From Mycobacterium sp. 1164966.3 (GTDB taxonomy: Bacteria > Actinomycetota > Actinomycetes > Mycobacteriales > Mycobacteriaceae): a stretch of DNA of 64,000 bases. The notes beneath the pieces are model-generated. The model worked only from the letters and a program-made list of their open reading frames with translations. It did not search any database and was not told the origin of the DNA. Numbering within the stretch: position 1 is the first letter of the stretch; every line of letters begins with the position of its first letter. Positions 31,682 through 41,608 of the stretch are shown here, piece by piece. The DNA is taken from positions 35,550-99,549 of the forward strand of contig NZ_LZSG01000039.1 in NCBI RefSeq assembly GCF_001665395.1, in the 5' to 3' direction. A program made the position numbers and the translations under genes.

Positions 31682-33544
31682 ATGTGCGGAATCGTCGGCT
31701 ACGTCGGGCAGCGTCCTGCCTGCCAGGTCGTCATGGACGCACTGGCCCGGATGGAGTACCGCGGCTACGACTCGTCGGGTATCGCCCTGGTCGGCGACGG
31801 AAAACTGACCGTACGGCGCCGCGCCGGCCGGCTGGCGAACCTGGAGGCGGCGGTGCCCGAAATGGCGCCATCGAAGCTGACTGCGACCACTGGCCTGGGC
31901 CACACCCGCTGGGCCACCCACGGCCGCCCGACCGATCGCAACGCTCATCCGCACCGGGACGCGGCCGGCAAGATCGCCGTCGTCCACAACGGCATCATCG
32001 AGAACTTCGCGACGCTGCGCCACGAGCTGGAGATCACCGGCGTGGAGTTCGCCAGCGACACCGACACTGAGGTGGCGGTGCACATGGTCGCCCACGAGTA
32101 CCACCACGGCGAGACGGCCGGGGACTTCGTTGCGTCCGTGCTGGCCGTGTTACGCCGGCTGGAGGGCCACTTCACGCTGGTGTTCGCCAACGCCGACGAC
32201 CCGGGCACCATCGTCGCCGCCCGCCGGTCGACCCCACTGGTACTGGGCGTCGGCGACGGCGAAATGTTCGTCGGCTCGGATGTGGCGGCATTCATCCCGC
32301 ACACCCGGCGCGCCGTCGAACTGGGCCAGGACCAGGCTGTGGTGATCACCGCCGACGGCTACCGGATCAGCGACTTCGAAGGCAACACCGATGTCGAGTT
32401 CCGCGAGTTCCATATCGACTGGGACCTGGCCGCCGCCGAAAAGGGCGGCTATGAGTACTTCATGCTCAAGGAGATCGCTGAGCAGCCCACCGCGGTCGGC
32501 GACACCCTGCTCGGGCACTTCGTGAACGGCCGGATCGTGCTCGACGAGCAGCGGCTGTCCGACCAGGAACTGCGGGAGATCGACAAAGTCTTCGTCGTCG
32601 CCTGTGGCACCGCCTATCACTCCGGGCTGCTCGCGAAATACGCCATCGAGCACTGGACCAGGCTGCCGGTGGAAGTGGAGCTGGCCAGCGAATTCCGCTA
32701 CCGCGACCCCGTGCTGGACCGCAGCACGCTGGTGGTGGCGATCTCGCAGTCCGGTGAAACCGCCGACACGCTGGAAGCGGTCCGGCACGCCAAGGAGCAG
32801 AAAGCCAAGGTGCTGGCGATCTGCAACACCAACGGCTCACAGATCCCGCGCGAGTGCGACGCGGTGCTGTATACCCGCGCCGGCCCGGAGATCGGCGTGG
32901 CTTCGACGAAAACCTTCCTGGCCCAGATAGCCGCCAACTACCTGCTTGGGCTGGCCTTGGCGCAGGCGCGCGGCACCAAGTACCCCGACGAGGTCGAGCG
33001 GGAATACCGCGAGCTGGAAGCGATGCCCGACCTGGTGGCCCAGGTGATCGCTTCGGTCCGGCCGGTGGCCGAGCTGGCCTACCGGTTCGCCCAGTCGTCG
33101 GCCGTGCTGTTTCTGGGTCGCCACGTCGGCTATCCGGTCGCACTCGAAGGCGCGCTCAAACTCAAGGAATTGGCCTACATGCATGCCGAGGGGTTCGCCG
33201 CCGGCGAGCTCAAGCACGGCCCGATCGCGCTGATCGAAGACGACCTGCCGGTCATCGTGGTGATGCCCTCGCCCAAGGGATCGGCCACCCTGCACGCCAA
33301 GCTGCTGTCCAACATCCGCGAAATCCAGAGCCGCGGTGCGATAACCATTGTGATTGCCGAGGAGGGCGACGACACCGTGCGTCCCTACGCCGATCACCTG
33401 ATCGAAATCCCTTCGGTGTCAACACTTCTGCAGCCGCTGCTGTCGACCATCCCGCTGCAGGTGTTCGCCGCGTCGGTGGCCCAGGCCCGCGGTTACGACG
33501 TGGACAAGCCGCGCAACCTGGCCAAGTCGGTCACCGTCGAATAG
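31682..33544 (+). CDS. glmS: Glutamine-fructose-6-phosphate aminotransferase GlmS
   Basis: 620 residues from ATG 31682. The start is fixed because Cys2 (MCGIVGYVG) must be the N-terminal nucleophile of the glutaminase domain. Seen: EYRGYDSSG, GHTRWATHG and HNGIIEN in the glutaminase half, then two SIS domains (VACGTAYHSGLLAKY, AISQSGETADT, LGRHVGYPVALEGALKLKEL) and the terminal KPRNLAKSVTVE. It makes glucosamine-6-phosphate, feeding glmM. No good ribosome site is visible, because the preceding 15 bases follow the repeat array. Orthologue of Rv3436c. Confidence 0.98.
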   Translation: MCGIVGYVGQRPACQVVMDALARMEYRGYDSSGIALVGDGKLTVRRRAGRLANLEAAVPEMAPSKLTATTGLGHTRWATHGRPTDRNAHPHRDAAGKIAVVHNGIIENFATLRHELEITGVEFASDTDTEVAVHMVAHEYHHGETAGDFVASVLAVLRRLEGHFTLVFANADDPGTIVAARRSTPLVLGVGDGEMFVGSDVAAFIPHTRRAVELGQDQAVVITADGYRISDFEGNTDVEFREFHIDWDLAAAEKGGYEYFMLKEIAEQPTAVGDTLLGHFVNGRIVLDEQRLSDQELREIDKVFVVACGTAYHSGLLAKYAIEHWTRLPVEVELASEFRYRDPVLDRSTLVVAISQSGETADTLEAVRHAKEQKAKVLAICNTNGSQIPRECDAVLYTRAGPEIGVASTKTFLAQIAANYLLGLALAQARGTKYPDEVEREYRELEAMPDLVAQVIASVRPVAELAYRFAQSSAVLFLGRHVGYPVALEGALKLKELAYMHAEGFAAGELKHGPIALIEDDLPVIVVMPSPKGSATLHAKLLSNIREIQSRGAITIVIAEEGDDTVRPYADHLIEIPSVSTLLQPLLSTIPLQVFAASVAQARGYDVDKPRNLAKSVTVE

Positions 33545-33586
33545 CTTGGCCGCTTCGGCCATATCGCCGACGGTCATGCCCTCGTT

Positions 33587-34507
33587 GTGCTAAATGTCAT
33601 CAGCAGAAACGCATTTCAGCCGGTGAACAAGCGCCGCGGCAGCGGGGGGTGTGGTTTGAAATTCGGCGTCGTGGGCTTGATCGTCATCCTCGTCGGGGCC
33701 TACATCGCGGCGGTCGTGTTGTATGCCCAAGGCGGAACGCTCCGGCAGCCGCCGGAAGCCCCTGCTGCCGGCGACCGGAGCACGGCCAGGCTGTCGGTGG
33801 AAGAAATCCAGTCCAACTACCGGGTCGTCTCGGCCAACCTGACCATCTCGCCCGGACCCGCCCTGCTGGATCCGCAAACCCAGCACCTGAACCAGGACGT
33901 CACCCTTCGTGTCAGGTCCGCGGCGATGCCTACCCGCATCACCTGGACGAGGGGGATGCTGCCCGGTGTCATCGCCGTGCAGCTCACCATCGCAGGTGAG
34001 ATCGAGGACTGGCCGTTCGATCGTTACCGTTCCGGGCCGATCGAGGTCGAACTGCATCACGGCGCCGGTGACGCCGTCGTCGAGCGCGTCCCAGTCACGT
34101 TCGTCGCCGACCTTCCTGGCTGGCACGTACTCGTCAGCGAAGACAGCGGGGTCGGTCCCTACCGCGTGAGCCTGCAGCGATCGCTCAGCGCAGCGGCGTT
34201 CGGACTGGTCATCCTCGGCGTGCTGGTCGCCATCGCCGGTCTGGGCCTGTTCGTCGCGGTTCAGACGCTGCGTGACCGGCGACCGTTTCAGCCGCCGATG
34301 ACGACGTGGTACGCGGCGATGCTATTTGCGGTGGTGCCGCTGCGTAACGCGCTCCCCGGCTCGCCGCCGTTCGGCGGCTGGGTGGACATCACACTCGTCG
34401 TCTGGGTGCTCGTCGTCTTGGTGATCTCGATGCTGCTCTACGTCGCCAGCTGGTGGCGGCACTTGCAACCCGTCGTCAAGCAGTCGGAAGAGCCCGTCAA
34501 AGATTGA
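33587..34507 (+). CDS. DUF4436 family membrane protein (Rv3435c-like)
   Basis: 306 residues from GTG 33587; a GTG 36 bp downstream (VNKRRGSG) is an alternative start. One N-terminal helix (about 26-47), an external beta-rich domain (about 65-195, with NLTISPGPALLDPQTQHLNQD), then three C-terminal helices (about 203-226, 243-260, 267-290). This is the DUF4436 plan. The function is unknown. It starts 43 bp after glmS and is followed by the rhomboid-like gene with a 4-bp gap, as Rv3435c-Rv3434c. Confidence 0.87.
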   Translation: MLNVISRNAFQPVNKRRGSGGCGLKFGVVGLIVILVGAYIAAVVLYAQGGTLRQPPEAPAAGDRSTARLSVEEIQSNYRVVSANLTISPGPALLDPQTQHLNQDVTLRVRSAAMPTRITWTRGMLPGVIAVQLTIAGEIEDWPFDRYRSGPIEVELHHGAGDAVVERVPVTFVADLPGWHVLVSEDSGVGPYRVSLQRSLSAAAFGLVILGVLVAIAGLGLFVAVQTLRDRRPFQPPMTTWYAAMLFAVVPLRNALPGSPPFGGWVDITLVVWVLVVLVISMLLYVASWWRHLQPVVKQSEEPVKD

Positions 34508-34511
34508 CCCC

Positions 34512-35251
34512 GTGGCCGAATCGGTGAAGGCACGACTTCGCAGCGTGGGCCTGGCAGTGTGGCAGTTCGTCAGCAACGCGCCACTGACCTACAGCTGGCT
34601 GCTTGCGTTGCTGACTACAACCGTCTGCCAACACCTGCTCACCGGCCAGCAACTGCACACCTTGCTGCTACACCGCTCCACCAACCTCCACAAATTGGCG
34701 ACAGATCCGCTCGGCGTGCTGTTCTCCAGCCTGTTCTGGATCGACGGCAAAAGCCTGGAAGCCTACCTGCTGCTGTTCACCCTGTTCCTGGCGCCCGCAG
34801 AGCATTGGCTAGGCCAGGTGCGTTGGCTCGCTGTGGGATTGAGCTCGCACATCGTGGCCACGTATTTCAGCGAAGGCATGCTCTACTGGGCGATCGAAAA
34901 CATGACGCCTCTGAGCGGTATGTGCACGCCCACGATATCGGGGTCAGCTACTTCCTGGTCGGTGTGATCACCGTCCTCGCCTATCACATCGCCCGGCCGT
35001 GGCGCTGGGGTTATCTTGCCGTGCTGTTTCTCATCTTTGGTTTCCCGTTGATCACGATGGACCGCCTAGGGCTGGACTTCACTGTGATCGGCCACTTTGC
35101 CGCGATCCTCGTCGGCCTCGCGTTCTACCCGATGGTCCGGGAGAGAGACGGCAGACAGTGGCGCCCAGCACGACTCAAAGCCGCGCTCCGACGGTCCCGC
35201 TCCCGCGAGCAGTCAGCCCGAGGGAGTCGCGACCAAACTTTGCCGCAGTAA
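34512..35251 (+). pseudogene. Rhomboid-like membrane protein gene, frameshifted (Rv3434c position)
   Basis: Coding continues through two frames. From GTG 34512 the first frame encodes about 133 sensible residues with two or three membrane helices, then garbles after ENMTPL and stops at 34967. The second frame picks up at ERYVHAHDIGVSYFLVGVIT (from 34913) and runs to 35251 with further helices, GVSYF and GHFAAILVG, which look like the Ser and His positions of rhomboid folds. The shift lies between 34902 and 34916 and equals loss of one base. The short product would lack both putative active residues. Either a mutation, an assembly error or, less likely, programmed slippage. Confidence 0.8.
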
Positions 35252-35298
35252 CTGATCAGTTAACGCGACGGTAATCGCGTGCCTTATAACGTGGCTGA

Positions 35299-37944
35299 AT
35301 GCGACGCATGTCGCCGCGAACGCTGGGCGCAGAAGAGGAGTTTCACCTTGTCGATCTGAAGACAAGGCGACTCACCGCACGTGCCCCCGAACTTCTTGCC
35401 GAGCTGAGCGGGGAGTATGTCGCGGAACTGCAGCGTTGCGTCGTCGAAACGAACACCCGGGTGGTCGATTCACTCGAAGGTTTGCGCGGTGAACTCGTCC
35501 GGCACCGCCGGATCCTCGCTGAAGCCGCAGCCGGCATTGGCGTAGGGGTAGTGGCCGCAGGAACGGTTCCGTTGTCGGTACCGGCCGAAATGCAGGTCAC
35601 TAGGACTCCGCGATATCGGCAAATGCTCGCCGACTACCAACTGTTGGCACGCGAGCAGTTAATCTGCGGCACTCAAGTGCACGTCGGCGTCGACAACCGC
35701 GACGAGGCGGTCGCGGTGGGCCATCGAGTGGGTGCGTTCCTGCCCACGCTGCTGGCGCTGTCGGCCAGTTCGCCGTTCGCGGCAGATGGCTCGGACACCG
35801 GCTATGCGAGCATGCGCACGCTGGTCTGGCAGCGCTGGCCCACGACTGGCCTGTCCGCCCCGGTGCAATCGGCCAAAGAATACGACGAGCTGGTCAACGA
35901 CTTGGTGGCCAGCGGAGTCATCAGCGATTCCGGAATGGTGTACTTCGACGTCCGGCCGTCGAATTCCGCGCCGACATTGGAACTGCGGGTGTGCGACAGT
36001 TGCCCATCCGTGGACACTGTCTTGCTGATTGCCGGGTTATTCCGGGCTCTGGTCGAGCGCGAGGGCGAGGCGGCGCGGACCGGCGTCGCCCCGACGATCC
36101 TGTCCCCGGCGCTTGGGCGGGCCGCGCTGTGGCGAGCCGCCCGGTCGGGGCTGGAGGGCGAGCTGGTCGACGTGAGTGGCCCGGTCAGCCGCCCGGCGTC
36201 AGAGGTGGTGACCGAGCTGGTCGACTCATTACGCCCGCAACTGGAGCAAAGCGGTGATTGGGACACCGTGAGCGAGTTGAGCCGTAAAGCGCTGACCGCG
36301 GGTACGTCGTCGGCTCGGCAACGTCGGGCGCTGCGCCGTCGCGGACGTCTCACCGACGTGGTTGATCAGCTGATCGCCGAGACGGCCAGGTACGAACAAA
36401 GCCTGGCGATCACGGTCGGGGACGACCCCACTTTGCTGTACGGTTACCACCCCGGCAGCAAACCGGTTGTCGATGCGGGCCGCCGCCATCTCGACCTCAG
36501 CTATGACGAAGCGGTCGACCCCAACGGTGAGCCACGACTTCATTATCGGAACGTCCTCGACACCATTGCCGGCCTTGGCGCGGCGAAGCTGCGGTCCCGG
36601 GAGGCGGCCATAGAGCAGGAGCAGCGCGCCGACAACGTCACCTTCCGCGTGACCGGTCAGAGCCGAGCTCAGCTGTTTCCGCTCGACTTGTTACCGCGCA
36701 TCGTAATCGCCGAGGAGTGGGCGCAGCTTGCCGAAGGCCTGAGCCAGCGGGCCACGGCGCTGGATGCGTTCCTTCGGGACATCTACTCCGAGCAGGCAAT
36801 CGTGGCGGACGGGATCATGGGTGTGCACGTTCTCGACCGGGCCCCAGGCTTCCGCTCGACGGGCCGCCTGGCAGGCAACACGGTCCGAGCGCACATCAGC
36901 GGTACCGATATCGTGTGCGACCGTGCTGGTCACTGGATGGTGCTCGAGGACAATCTGCGAGTGCCGTCCGGCGTCGCGTACGCGATCGTCAACCACCGGT
37001 TGCTAAGCAGGTACTTCCCAGAGCTGCAACCGCCTGGCGCGATCGAGGACGCCGACCGGACCCCCCAGATGCTGCTCGAAACTCTGCGTGCAGCGGCACC
37101 GGCGCACGCGCCGGACGAGCCCAGGGTGGTACTGCTGTCCGCTGGCTGGGAAGACTCCGCGTGGTTCGAACACACGTTTCTCGCTGAGGAAATGTCGATT
37201 GCGTTGGTGCAGCCGTCAGAGTTGTCGGTTCGCGACGGGAAGCTGGTGCAGCATGTCGGTTCAAACGTCCGGCCCATCGACGTCGTCTACGCGCGGATGG
37301 ACGAGGACATGCTGCTGTCTTCTACCGGATACGACGGCGTGCCACTGCGGCCGGGCCTGCTTGACGCGATCACCGAGGGCAACCTGACCATCGCCAATGC
37401 CCTCGCGAATGGAGTGGCCGACGACAAGGCGATCTACAGTTACGTTCCAGCCATGATCGAGTACTACCTGGGCGAAAAGCCCCGTCTGGCTCAGGTGCCG
37501 ACCTGGATCTGCGCTGAGCGCGAACAGCGTGATTTCGTCCTGGCCAACCTGGGCGAGCTGGTAGTGAAACCGATCGACGGGTTGGGCGGAAGCGGTGTGC
37601 TGATCGGGCCGGAAGCCTCCGATGCCGCACTAGACGCACGCCGACGAGAGCTGGAAATACAGCCGGAGCGGTTCATCGCCCAAGAGGTGATCAACCTGTC
37701 CACCCATCCGACCTTCGACGGTGATGGCCTATACCCTCATCACGTCGACCTGCGGGCGTTCGTTCACCTTAGGGCCGGCAGCAGCGGTCAGACGTCGGCG
37801 CACGTGATGCCTGCGGCGCTGACGCGAGTCGCCAGCCGCGGGTCGCGAATCGTCAACTCGTCGTTCGGCGGGGGCAGTAAAGACACCTGGATTCTTGAGA
37901 ATTCCCGGGCCGACGGGCGGGCTGAATCCAAGGGAAGTGGGTGA
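35299..37944 (+). CDS. Fused GCS2-type carboxylate-amine ligase and circularly permuted ATP-grasp protein
   Basis: 881 residues in two ligase modules. Residues ~5-375 are a glutamate-cysteine ligase family 2 (YbdK-like) domain: LGAEEEFHLVD, CGTQVHVGVDNRD, MVYFDVRPSNSAPTLELRVCD. Residues ~410-870 are a circularly permuted type 2 ATP-grasp domain: LEDNLRVPSGVAYAIVNHR (about 550), VVKPIDGLGGSGVLIG (about 755), YPHHVDLRAFV and VMPAALTRVA. Both classes form amide bonds from a carboxylate and an amine using ATP. The next gene starts one base after its stop, and encodes an amide-forming glutaminase. Together they suggest stepwise building of a small amidated peptide; the substrates are unknown. Start ATG 35299 or 35308. 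Confidence 0.9.
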   Translation: MRRMSPRTLGAEEEFHLVDLKTRRLTARAPELLAELSGEYVAELQRCVVETNTRVVDSLEGLRGELVRHRRILAEAAAGIGVGVVAAGTVPLSVPAEMQVTRTPRYRQMLADYQLLAREQLICGTQVHVGVDNRDEAVAVGHRVGAFLPTLLALSASSPFAADGSDTGYASMRTLVWQRWPTTGLSAPVQSAKEYDELVNDLVASGVISDSGMVYFDVRPSNSAPTLELRVCDSCPSVDTVLLIAGLFRALVEREGEAARTGVAPTILSPALGRAALWRAARSGLEGELVDVSGPVSRPASEVVTELVDSLRPQLEQSGDWDTVSELSRKALTAGTSSARQRRALRRRGRLTDVVDQLIAETARYEQSLAITVGDDPTLLYGYHPGSKPVVDAGRRHLDLSYDEAVDPNGEPRLHYRNVLDTIAGLGAAKLRSREAAIEQEQRADNVTFRVTGQSRAQLFPLDLLPRIVIAEEWAQLAEGLSQRATALDAFLRDIYSEQAIVADGIMGVHVLDRAPGFRSTGRLAGNTVRAHISGTDIVCDRAGHWMVLEDNLRVPSGVAYAIVNHRLLSRYFPELQPPGAIEDADRTPQMLLETLRAAAPAHAPDEPRVVLLSAGWEDSAWFEHTFLAEEMSIALVQPSELSVRDGKLVQHVGSNVRPIDVVYARMDEDMLLSSTGYDGVPLRPGLLDAITEGNLTIANALANGVADDKAIYSYVPAMIEYYLGEKPRLAQVPTWICAEREQRDFVLANLGELVVKPIDGLGGSGVLIGPEASDAALDARRRELEIQPERFIAQEVINLSTHPTFDGDGLYPHHVDLRAFVHLRAGSSGQTSAHVMPAALTRVASRGSRIVNSSFGGGSKDTWILENSRADGRAESKGSG

Positions 37945-37945
37945 T

Positions 37946-39727
37946 ATGTGCGGTATCTGCGGTGAGATCCGCTGGGACGGACGAGCGGCCGATGTCGCGG
38001 CGGTCGCCCGGATGACCGGCGCAATGACCTCGCGCGGACCCGATGCCGACGGCGTGGTGGCTCATGGACCCGTCGCTCTCGGGCATCGGCGACTGGCGAT
38101 CATCGACCTATCCGCCCACGGGGCACAGCCGATGCTTGATGCCGAGCTCGGGTTGACGTTGGTATTCAACGGCTGCATCTACAACTACCAGGAGCTGCGC
38201 AACCAACTTCAAGCCGTGGGGTACCGCTTCTTCTCGACCGCCGACAGCGAGGTCGTGATCAAGGCGTTCCATAGGTGGGGCGTGCGGTGCGTCGAGAAGT
38301 TCAAGGGGATGTTTGCGTTTGCCATCGCCGAGCGCGACACCGGTGTGGTGACGCTGGCGCGGGACCGACTGGGCATCAAGCCGCTCTATCTGGCGTCGGC
38401 GCCCGGCCGGCTGCGGTTCGCCTCCACACCGCGGGCGTTGCTTGCCCCGGGCGGCGTGGACACCGAACTGGATCGTCATGCGCTGCACCACTACATGACC
38501 TTCCACTCGGTGGTGCCGGCGCCGCGCACGATCTACCGCGGAGTGCGCAAGCTCCCCCCGGCGACGGTGCGGGTGATTCAGCCTGACGGTTCACACGCCG
38601 ACACCGTGTATTGGACACCGGCGTTCGGCCGCGATCCGGCCAAGGCGTCTTGGTCGACCCGTGACTGGGAGGCCGCGTTGATGGAGGCGCTGCGCACGGC
38701 CGTCATACGACGGATGGTCGCCGACGTACCGGTCGGCGTTCTGCTGTCCGGAGGCATCGACTCTTCGATCGTGGTGGCGCTCCTTGCAGAGCAGGGCCAG
38801 CACGGGTTGGCCACCTTCACCGTCGGTTTCGACTCGTCCGACGGCGACGCCGGCGACGAGTACTTCTATTCCGACCTGATCGCGAAGACGTTCGACACCG
38901 ACCATCACCAGATCCACATCGACGCCTCGCTCCTGACGCCTGCGGTGCCGAAAACCATTGCGGCGATGAGCGAACCGATGGTGAGCCACGATTGCGTGGC
39001 CTTTTACCTGCTCTCAGAACAAGTCAGTAAATCGCTGAAGGTGGTGCAGTCCGGGCAGGGCGCCGACGAGATCCTGGCCGGCTATTCGTGGTATCCGCCG
39101 CTGGCTAATATCGCCCGGGAACAGGCGACCGAGGCCTACGCCAAAGTGTTCTTCGACCGCAGCCACGACGATGTGCTGTCGATCTTCGCCCCCGAGTACG
39201 GGATTGACGTCGACGTCAGCCGTGACTTCGCGGCTGCGCATCACGCAGCGCCCGGGGCCGACTCGGCGGTGGACGCGGCACTGCGGCTGGACACCGAGGT
39301 CATGCTCGTCGACGATCCGGTCAAGCGCGTCGACTCGATGACGATGGCGTGGGGTCTCGAGGGGCGCGTGCCGTTCCTCGATCACGACTTCGTCGAGCTG
39401 GCAGCCACCTGCCCGCCCGAGTTGAAGCTGGCGTCGGGCGGCAAGGGTGTGCTCAAAGACGCGTCGAGAGCGCTACTGCCGTCGGAGGTGATCGACCGGA
39501 CCAAGGGACACTTCCTGGTACCAGGCATCCGCCATCTGCACGGCGAGGTGCTCGACATGGTGCACGACGCGCTGACCAACGATGCGGCCCGCACCCGCGG
39601 ACTGTACCGCCCCGACGCCGTCAAGGCGCTGTTGGCCGCACCGAACCAGACACGGACCACGCTGGGCTCAAATGCGTTGTGGCAACTGGCGGTGCTGGAG
39701 ATGTGGCTGCAGAGCATGGAGGCCTGA
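37946..39727 (+). CDS. Asparagine-synthetase-like amidotransferase (AsnO/NAGGN type)
   Basis: 593 residues. The start is fixed by Cys2 (MCGICGEIRWDG), the glutaminase nucleophile. The N-terminal class II glutaminase domain (1-~200; RGPDADGVVAHG, FNGCIYNYQELRNQL) is followed by the synthetase domain with the PP-loop LLSGGIDSS (about 266-274) and SGQGADEILAGY (about 369). Length and the GICGE start fit the family annotated as N-acetylglutaminylglutamine amidotransferase better than AsnB itself. It probably amidates a terminal carboxylate of a small peptide with Gln nitrogen. One base after the ligase fusion and three bases before the peptidase gene: one operon. Confidence 0.9.
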   Translation: MCGICGEIRWDGRAADVAAVARMTGAMTSRGPDADGVVAHGPVALGHRRLAIIDLSAHGAQPMLDAELGLTLVFNGCIYNYQELRNQLQAVGYRFFSTADSEVVIKAFHRWGVRCVEKFKGMFAFAIAERDTGVVTLARDRLGIKPLYLASAPGRLRFASTPRALLAPGGVDTELDRHALHHYMTFHSVVPAPRTIYRGVRKLPPATVRVIQPDGSHADTVYWTPAFGRDPAKASWSTRDWEAALMEALRTAVIRRMVADVPVGVLLSGGIDSSIVVALLAEQGQHGLATFTVGFDSSDGDAGDEYFYSDLIAKTFDTDHHQIHIDASLLTPAVPKTIAAMSEPMVSHDCVAFYLLSEQVSKSLKVVQSGQGADEILAGYSWYPPLANIAREQATEAYAKVFFDRSHDDVLSIFAPEYGIDVDVSRDFAAAHHAAPGADSAVDAALRLDTEVMLVDDPVKRVDSMTMAWGLEGRVPFLDHDFVELAATCPPELKLASGGKGVLKDASRALLPSEVIDRTKGHFLVPGIRHLHGEVLDMVHDALTNDAARTRGLYRPDAVKALLAAPNQTRTTLGSNALWQLAVLEMWLQSMEA

Positions 39728-39730
39728 GCG

Positions 39731-41608
39731 ATGGAGCAGCGGGTGCGCACCACCTACGGCGCGTCACTGTCCCCGGACGCGACGGCGTTCGCTCACCTGA
39801 TCGACGAGGGCGGTTATCCCCGTGCGGTGCAACGCTTTCTGCGCGGCCGTCGGGCCAGCTCGTCGAGAGATGTCGTATTACCGGTCGAGGGACCGGTTTC
39901 CCGTGTCATCCACTCCGCGGACGGCCAGTGGCTGGCGTGTGAGGTAGCTCCCGGGGGGAGCACCCGTCACCAGATTTGGGTCGTCACCACCGATCCCGAC
40001 GACCGGATGGCCCGGCGTATAGACAGCCAAACGGCCGGGACCGCTGAGTTGATCGGGTGGGACGGCACCCGAGTGTCGGCGATCCTGACGGGCGAGGACG
40101 GAATTGGGCAGTCTTCTCTGATCGATCCGGCCGACGGCCATTGCACCGTGTTGGACCGCCGATCCGGCGGCCGACTAGTCGATGCGTGGGCCGAGGCGTC
40201 GCTGATTCGGGTCGGGCCACGCGGCTACCACGAAATGATCATGCGGTACGAGCAGACCGACATCGCTCTGCTGCCTTCCGATCCCGGGTCCACGACCGAC
40301 GACGGCGTCATCCTCGACGACCACCACCCCCGACGCGTTCGTTACGGCCCCACCGGGGAGCTGACCAAGCTGTACTACCCGGGATTAGGTGGCCCGGGAT
40401 ACGTAAGGGCGCTGATCCGCAGCGACAACGGATGCGAGCACGCCCGGCTGCTGGAAGTAACGGTGACGCGAGACGGCGTCACCTACTTTGTCGTGGCCGA
40501 GCGCGCGGACTGTGATCTCGATGAGTTCGCTGTCAGCGACGACCTTTCCACTGTCGCATTGCTGTGGAACCTGCAGGGCCGCAGCGAGTTACAGATCCTC
40601 GAATACGCCGACTACACGATGACCGAACCGATCGCGCTGCCCGGTCTGGTCGCAACCGAGCTGTCCATCAGCGCCGGTGGCTCGATGATCGCGATGACGG
40701 TCGAAGGGCCGGCCATGCCTCCCACCGTCGAGCTGGTCAACCCGCGCTCGCGTGAATGGGAACCCATCGACCGCGAACCCAGTCGCGGTCCGGTGATCCC
40801 GGGATTCACCGCCTCGACAGGACCAGAGACAATCACCGCGCGCGACGGGCTGAGCCTGAACGCATGGCTGTACCGGTCGGCAGCAAACAGTGGCGTTGGG
40901 GGCGCGGTGGTCTACCTGCATGGAGGGCCAGAGGGTCAGTCCCGGCCCGATTACAGCGAGGTCTTTGCGCGATTGGTCAACGACGGGATCACCGTGCTGG
41001 TGCCGAATGTCCGCGGCTCCGGTGGGTTTGGCCGGACCTTCGTCCACGCCGACGACAAAGAGAAACGATTTGCGGCCATCGACGACGTCGCTGACTGTGT
41101 GCGCTTCCTTGTGGACAACGACCTGGCTGACCCACGGCGCGTTGCGTGCGCGGGCAGGTCGTACGGCGGCTTTCTGACCTTGGCGGCACTCACGTTCCAC
41201 CCCGAATTGTTCGCGGCGGGCATCAGCATCTGCGGGATGAGCGACCTCACCACCTTTTACCGTCACACCGAACCATGGATCGCCGAAGCCGCATATCCGG
41301 AGTACGGCCACCCGGTCAACGACCGCGTGTTACTCGAGCAATTATCGCCGCTGCGCAGGATCGACGCCTTGACCGCGCCGCTGCTGGTGGTACATGGGGC
41401 CAACGACAGCAATGTTCCGGTCAGCGAATCGGACCAGATCGTCGACGCGCTGCGCCAGGCTGGTCGCGACGTGCGCTACCTGCTCTTCAGCGACGACGGA
41501 CACGAGATCGTCAAGCGCGAGAATCGGGAGGCGCTGGCCGCGGCAATGAGTGAGTGGCTGACCAGGGCATTCGAAGCTACGAAAGGCGGTGGGCGCGCGG
41601 CTGTTTAG
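39731..41608 (+). CDS. S9 (prolyl oligopeptidase) family peptidase
   Basis: 625 residues: an N-terminal beta-propeller region (about 1-370) and a C-terminal alpha/beta hydrolase (about 380-620). Triad by motif: S477 in GRSYGG, D559 in HGANDSNVP, H591 in DDGHE. The oxyanion segment YLHGGPEGQSRP and NVRGSGGFGR are typical of S9C acyl-aminoacyl peptidases. There is no signal peptide, so it is cytoplasmic and restricted to short peptides by the propeller. In NAGGN-type clusters a peptidase accompanies the synthetic genes and may recycle or trim the product; the same role is inferred here. Confidence 0.92.
   Translation: MEQRVRTTYGASLSPDATAFAHLIDEGGYPRAVQRFLRGRRASSSRDVVLPVEGPVSRVIHSADGQWLACEVAPGGSTRHQIWVVTTDPDDRMARRIDSQTAGTAELIGWDGTRVSAILTGEDGIGQSSLIDPADGHCTVLDRRSGGRLVDAWAEASLIRVGPRGYHEMIMRYEQTDIALLPSDPGSTTDDGVILDDHHPRRVRYGPTGELTKLYYPGLGGPGYVRALIRSDNGCEHARLLEVTVTRDGVTYFVVAERADCDLDEFAVSDDLSTVALLWNLQGRSELQILEYADYTMTEPIALPGLVATELSISAGGSMIAMTVEGPAMPPTVELVNPRSREWEPIDREPSRGPVIPGFTASTGPETITARDGLSLNAWLYRSAANSGVGGAVVYLHGGPEGQSRPDYSEVFARLVNDGITVLVPNVRGSGGFGRTFVHADDKEKRFAAIDDVADCVRFLVDNDLADPRRVACAGRSYGGFLTLAALTFHPELFAAGISICGMSDLTTFYRHTEPWIAEAAYPEYGHPVNDRVLLEQLSPLRRIDALTAPLLVVHGANDSNVPVSESDQIVDALRQAGRDVRYLLFSDDGHEIVKRENREALAAAMSEWLTRAFEATKGGGRAAV

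Noticed and set aside
34559..35251. Treating the second frame of the rhomboid-like locus as an independent gene starting at 34559.
   Set aside because: Its first 118 codons are an out-of-frame shadow of the upstream half; only the part after about 34913 has membrane-protein character.
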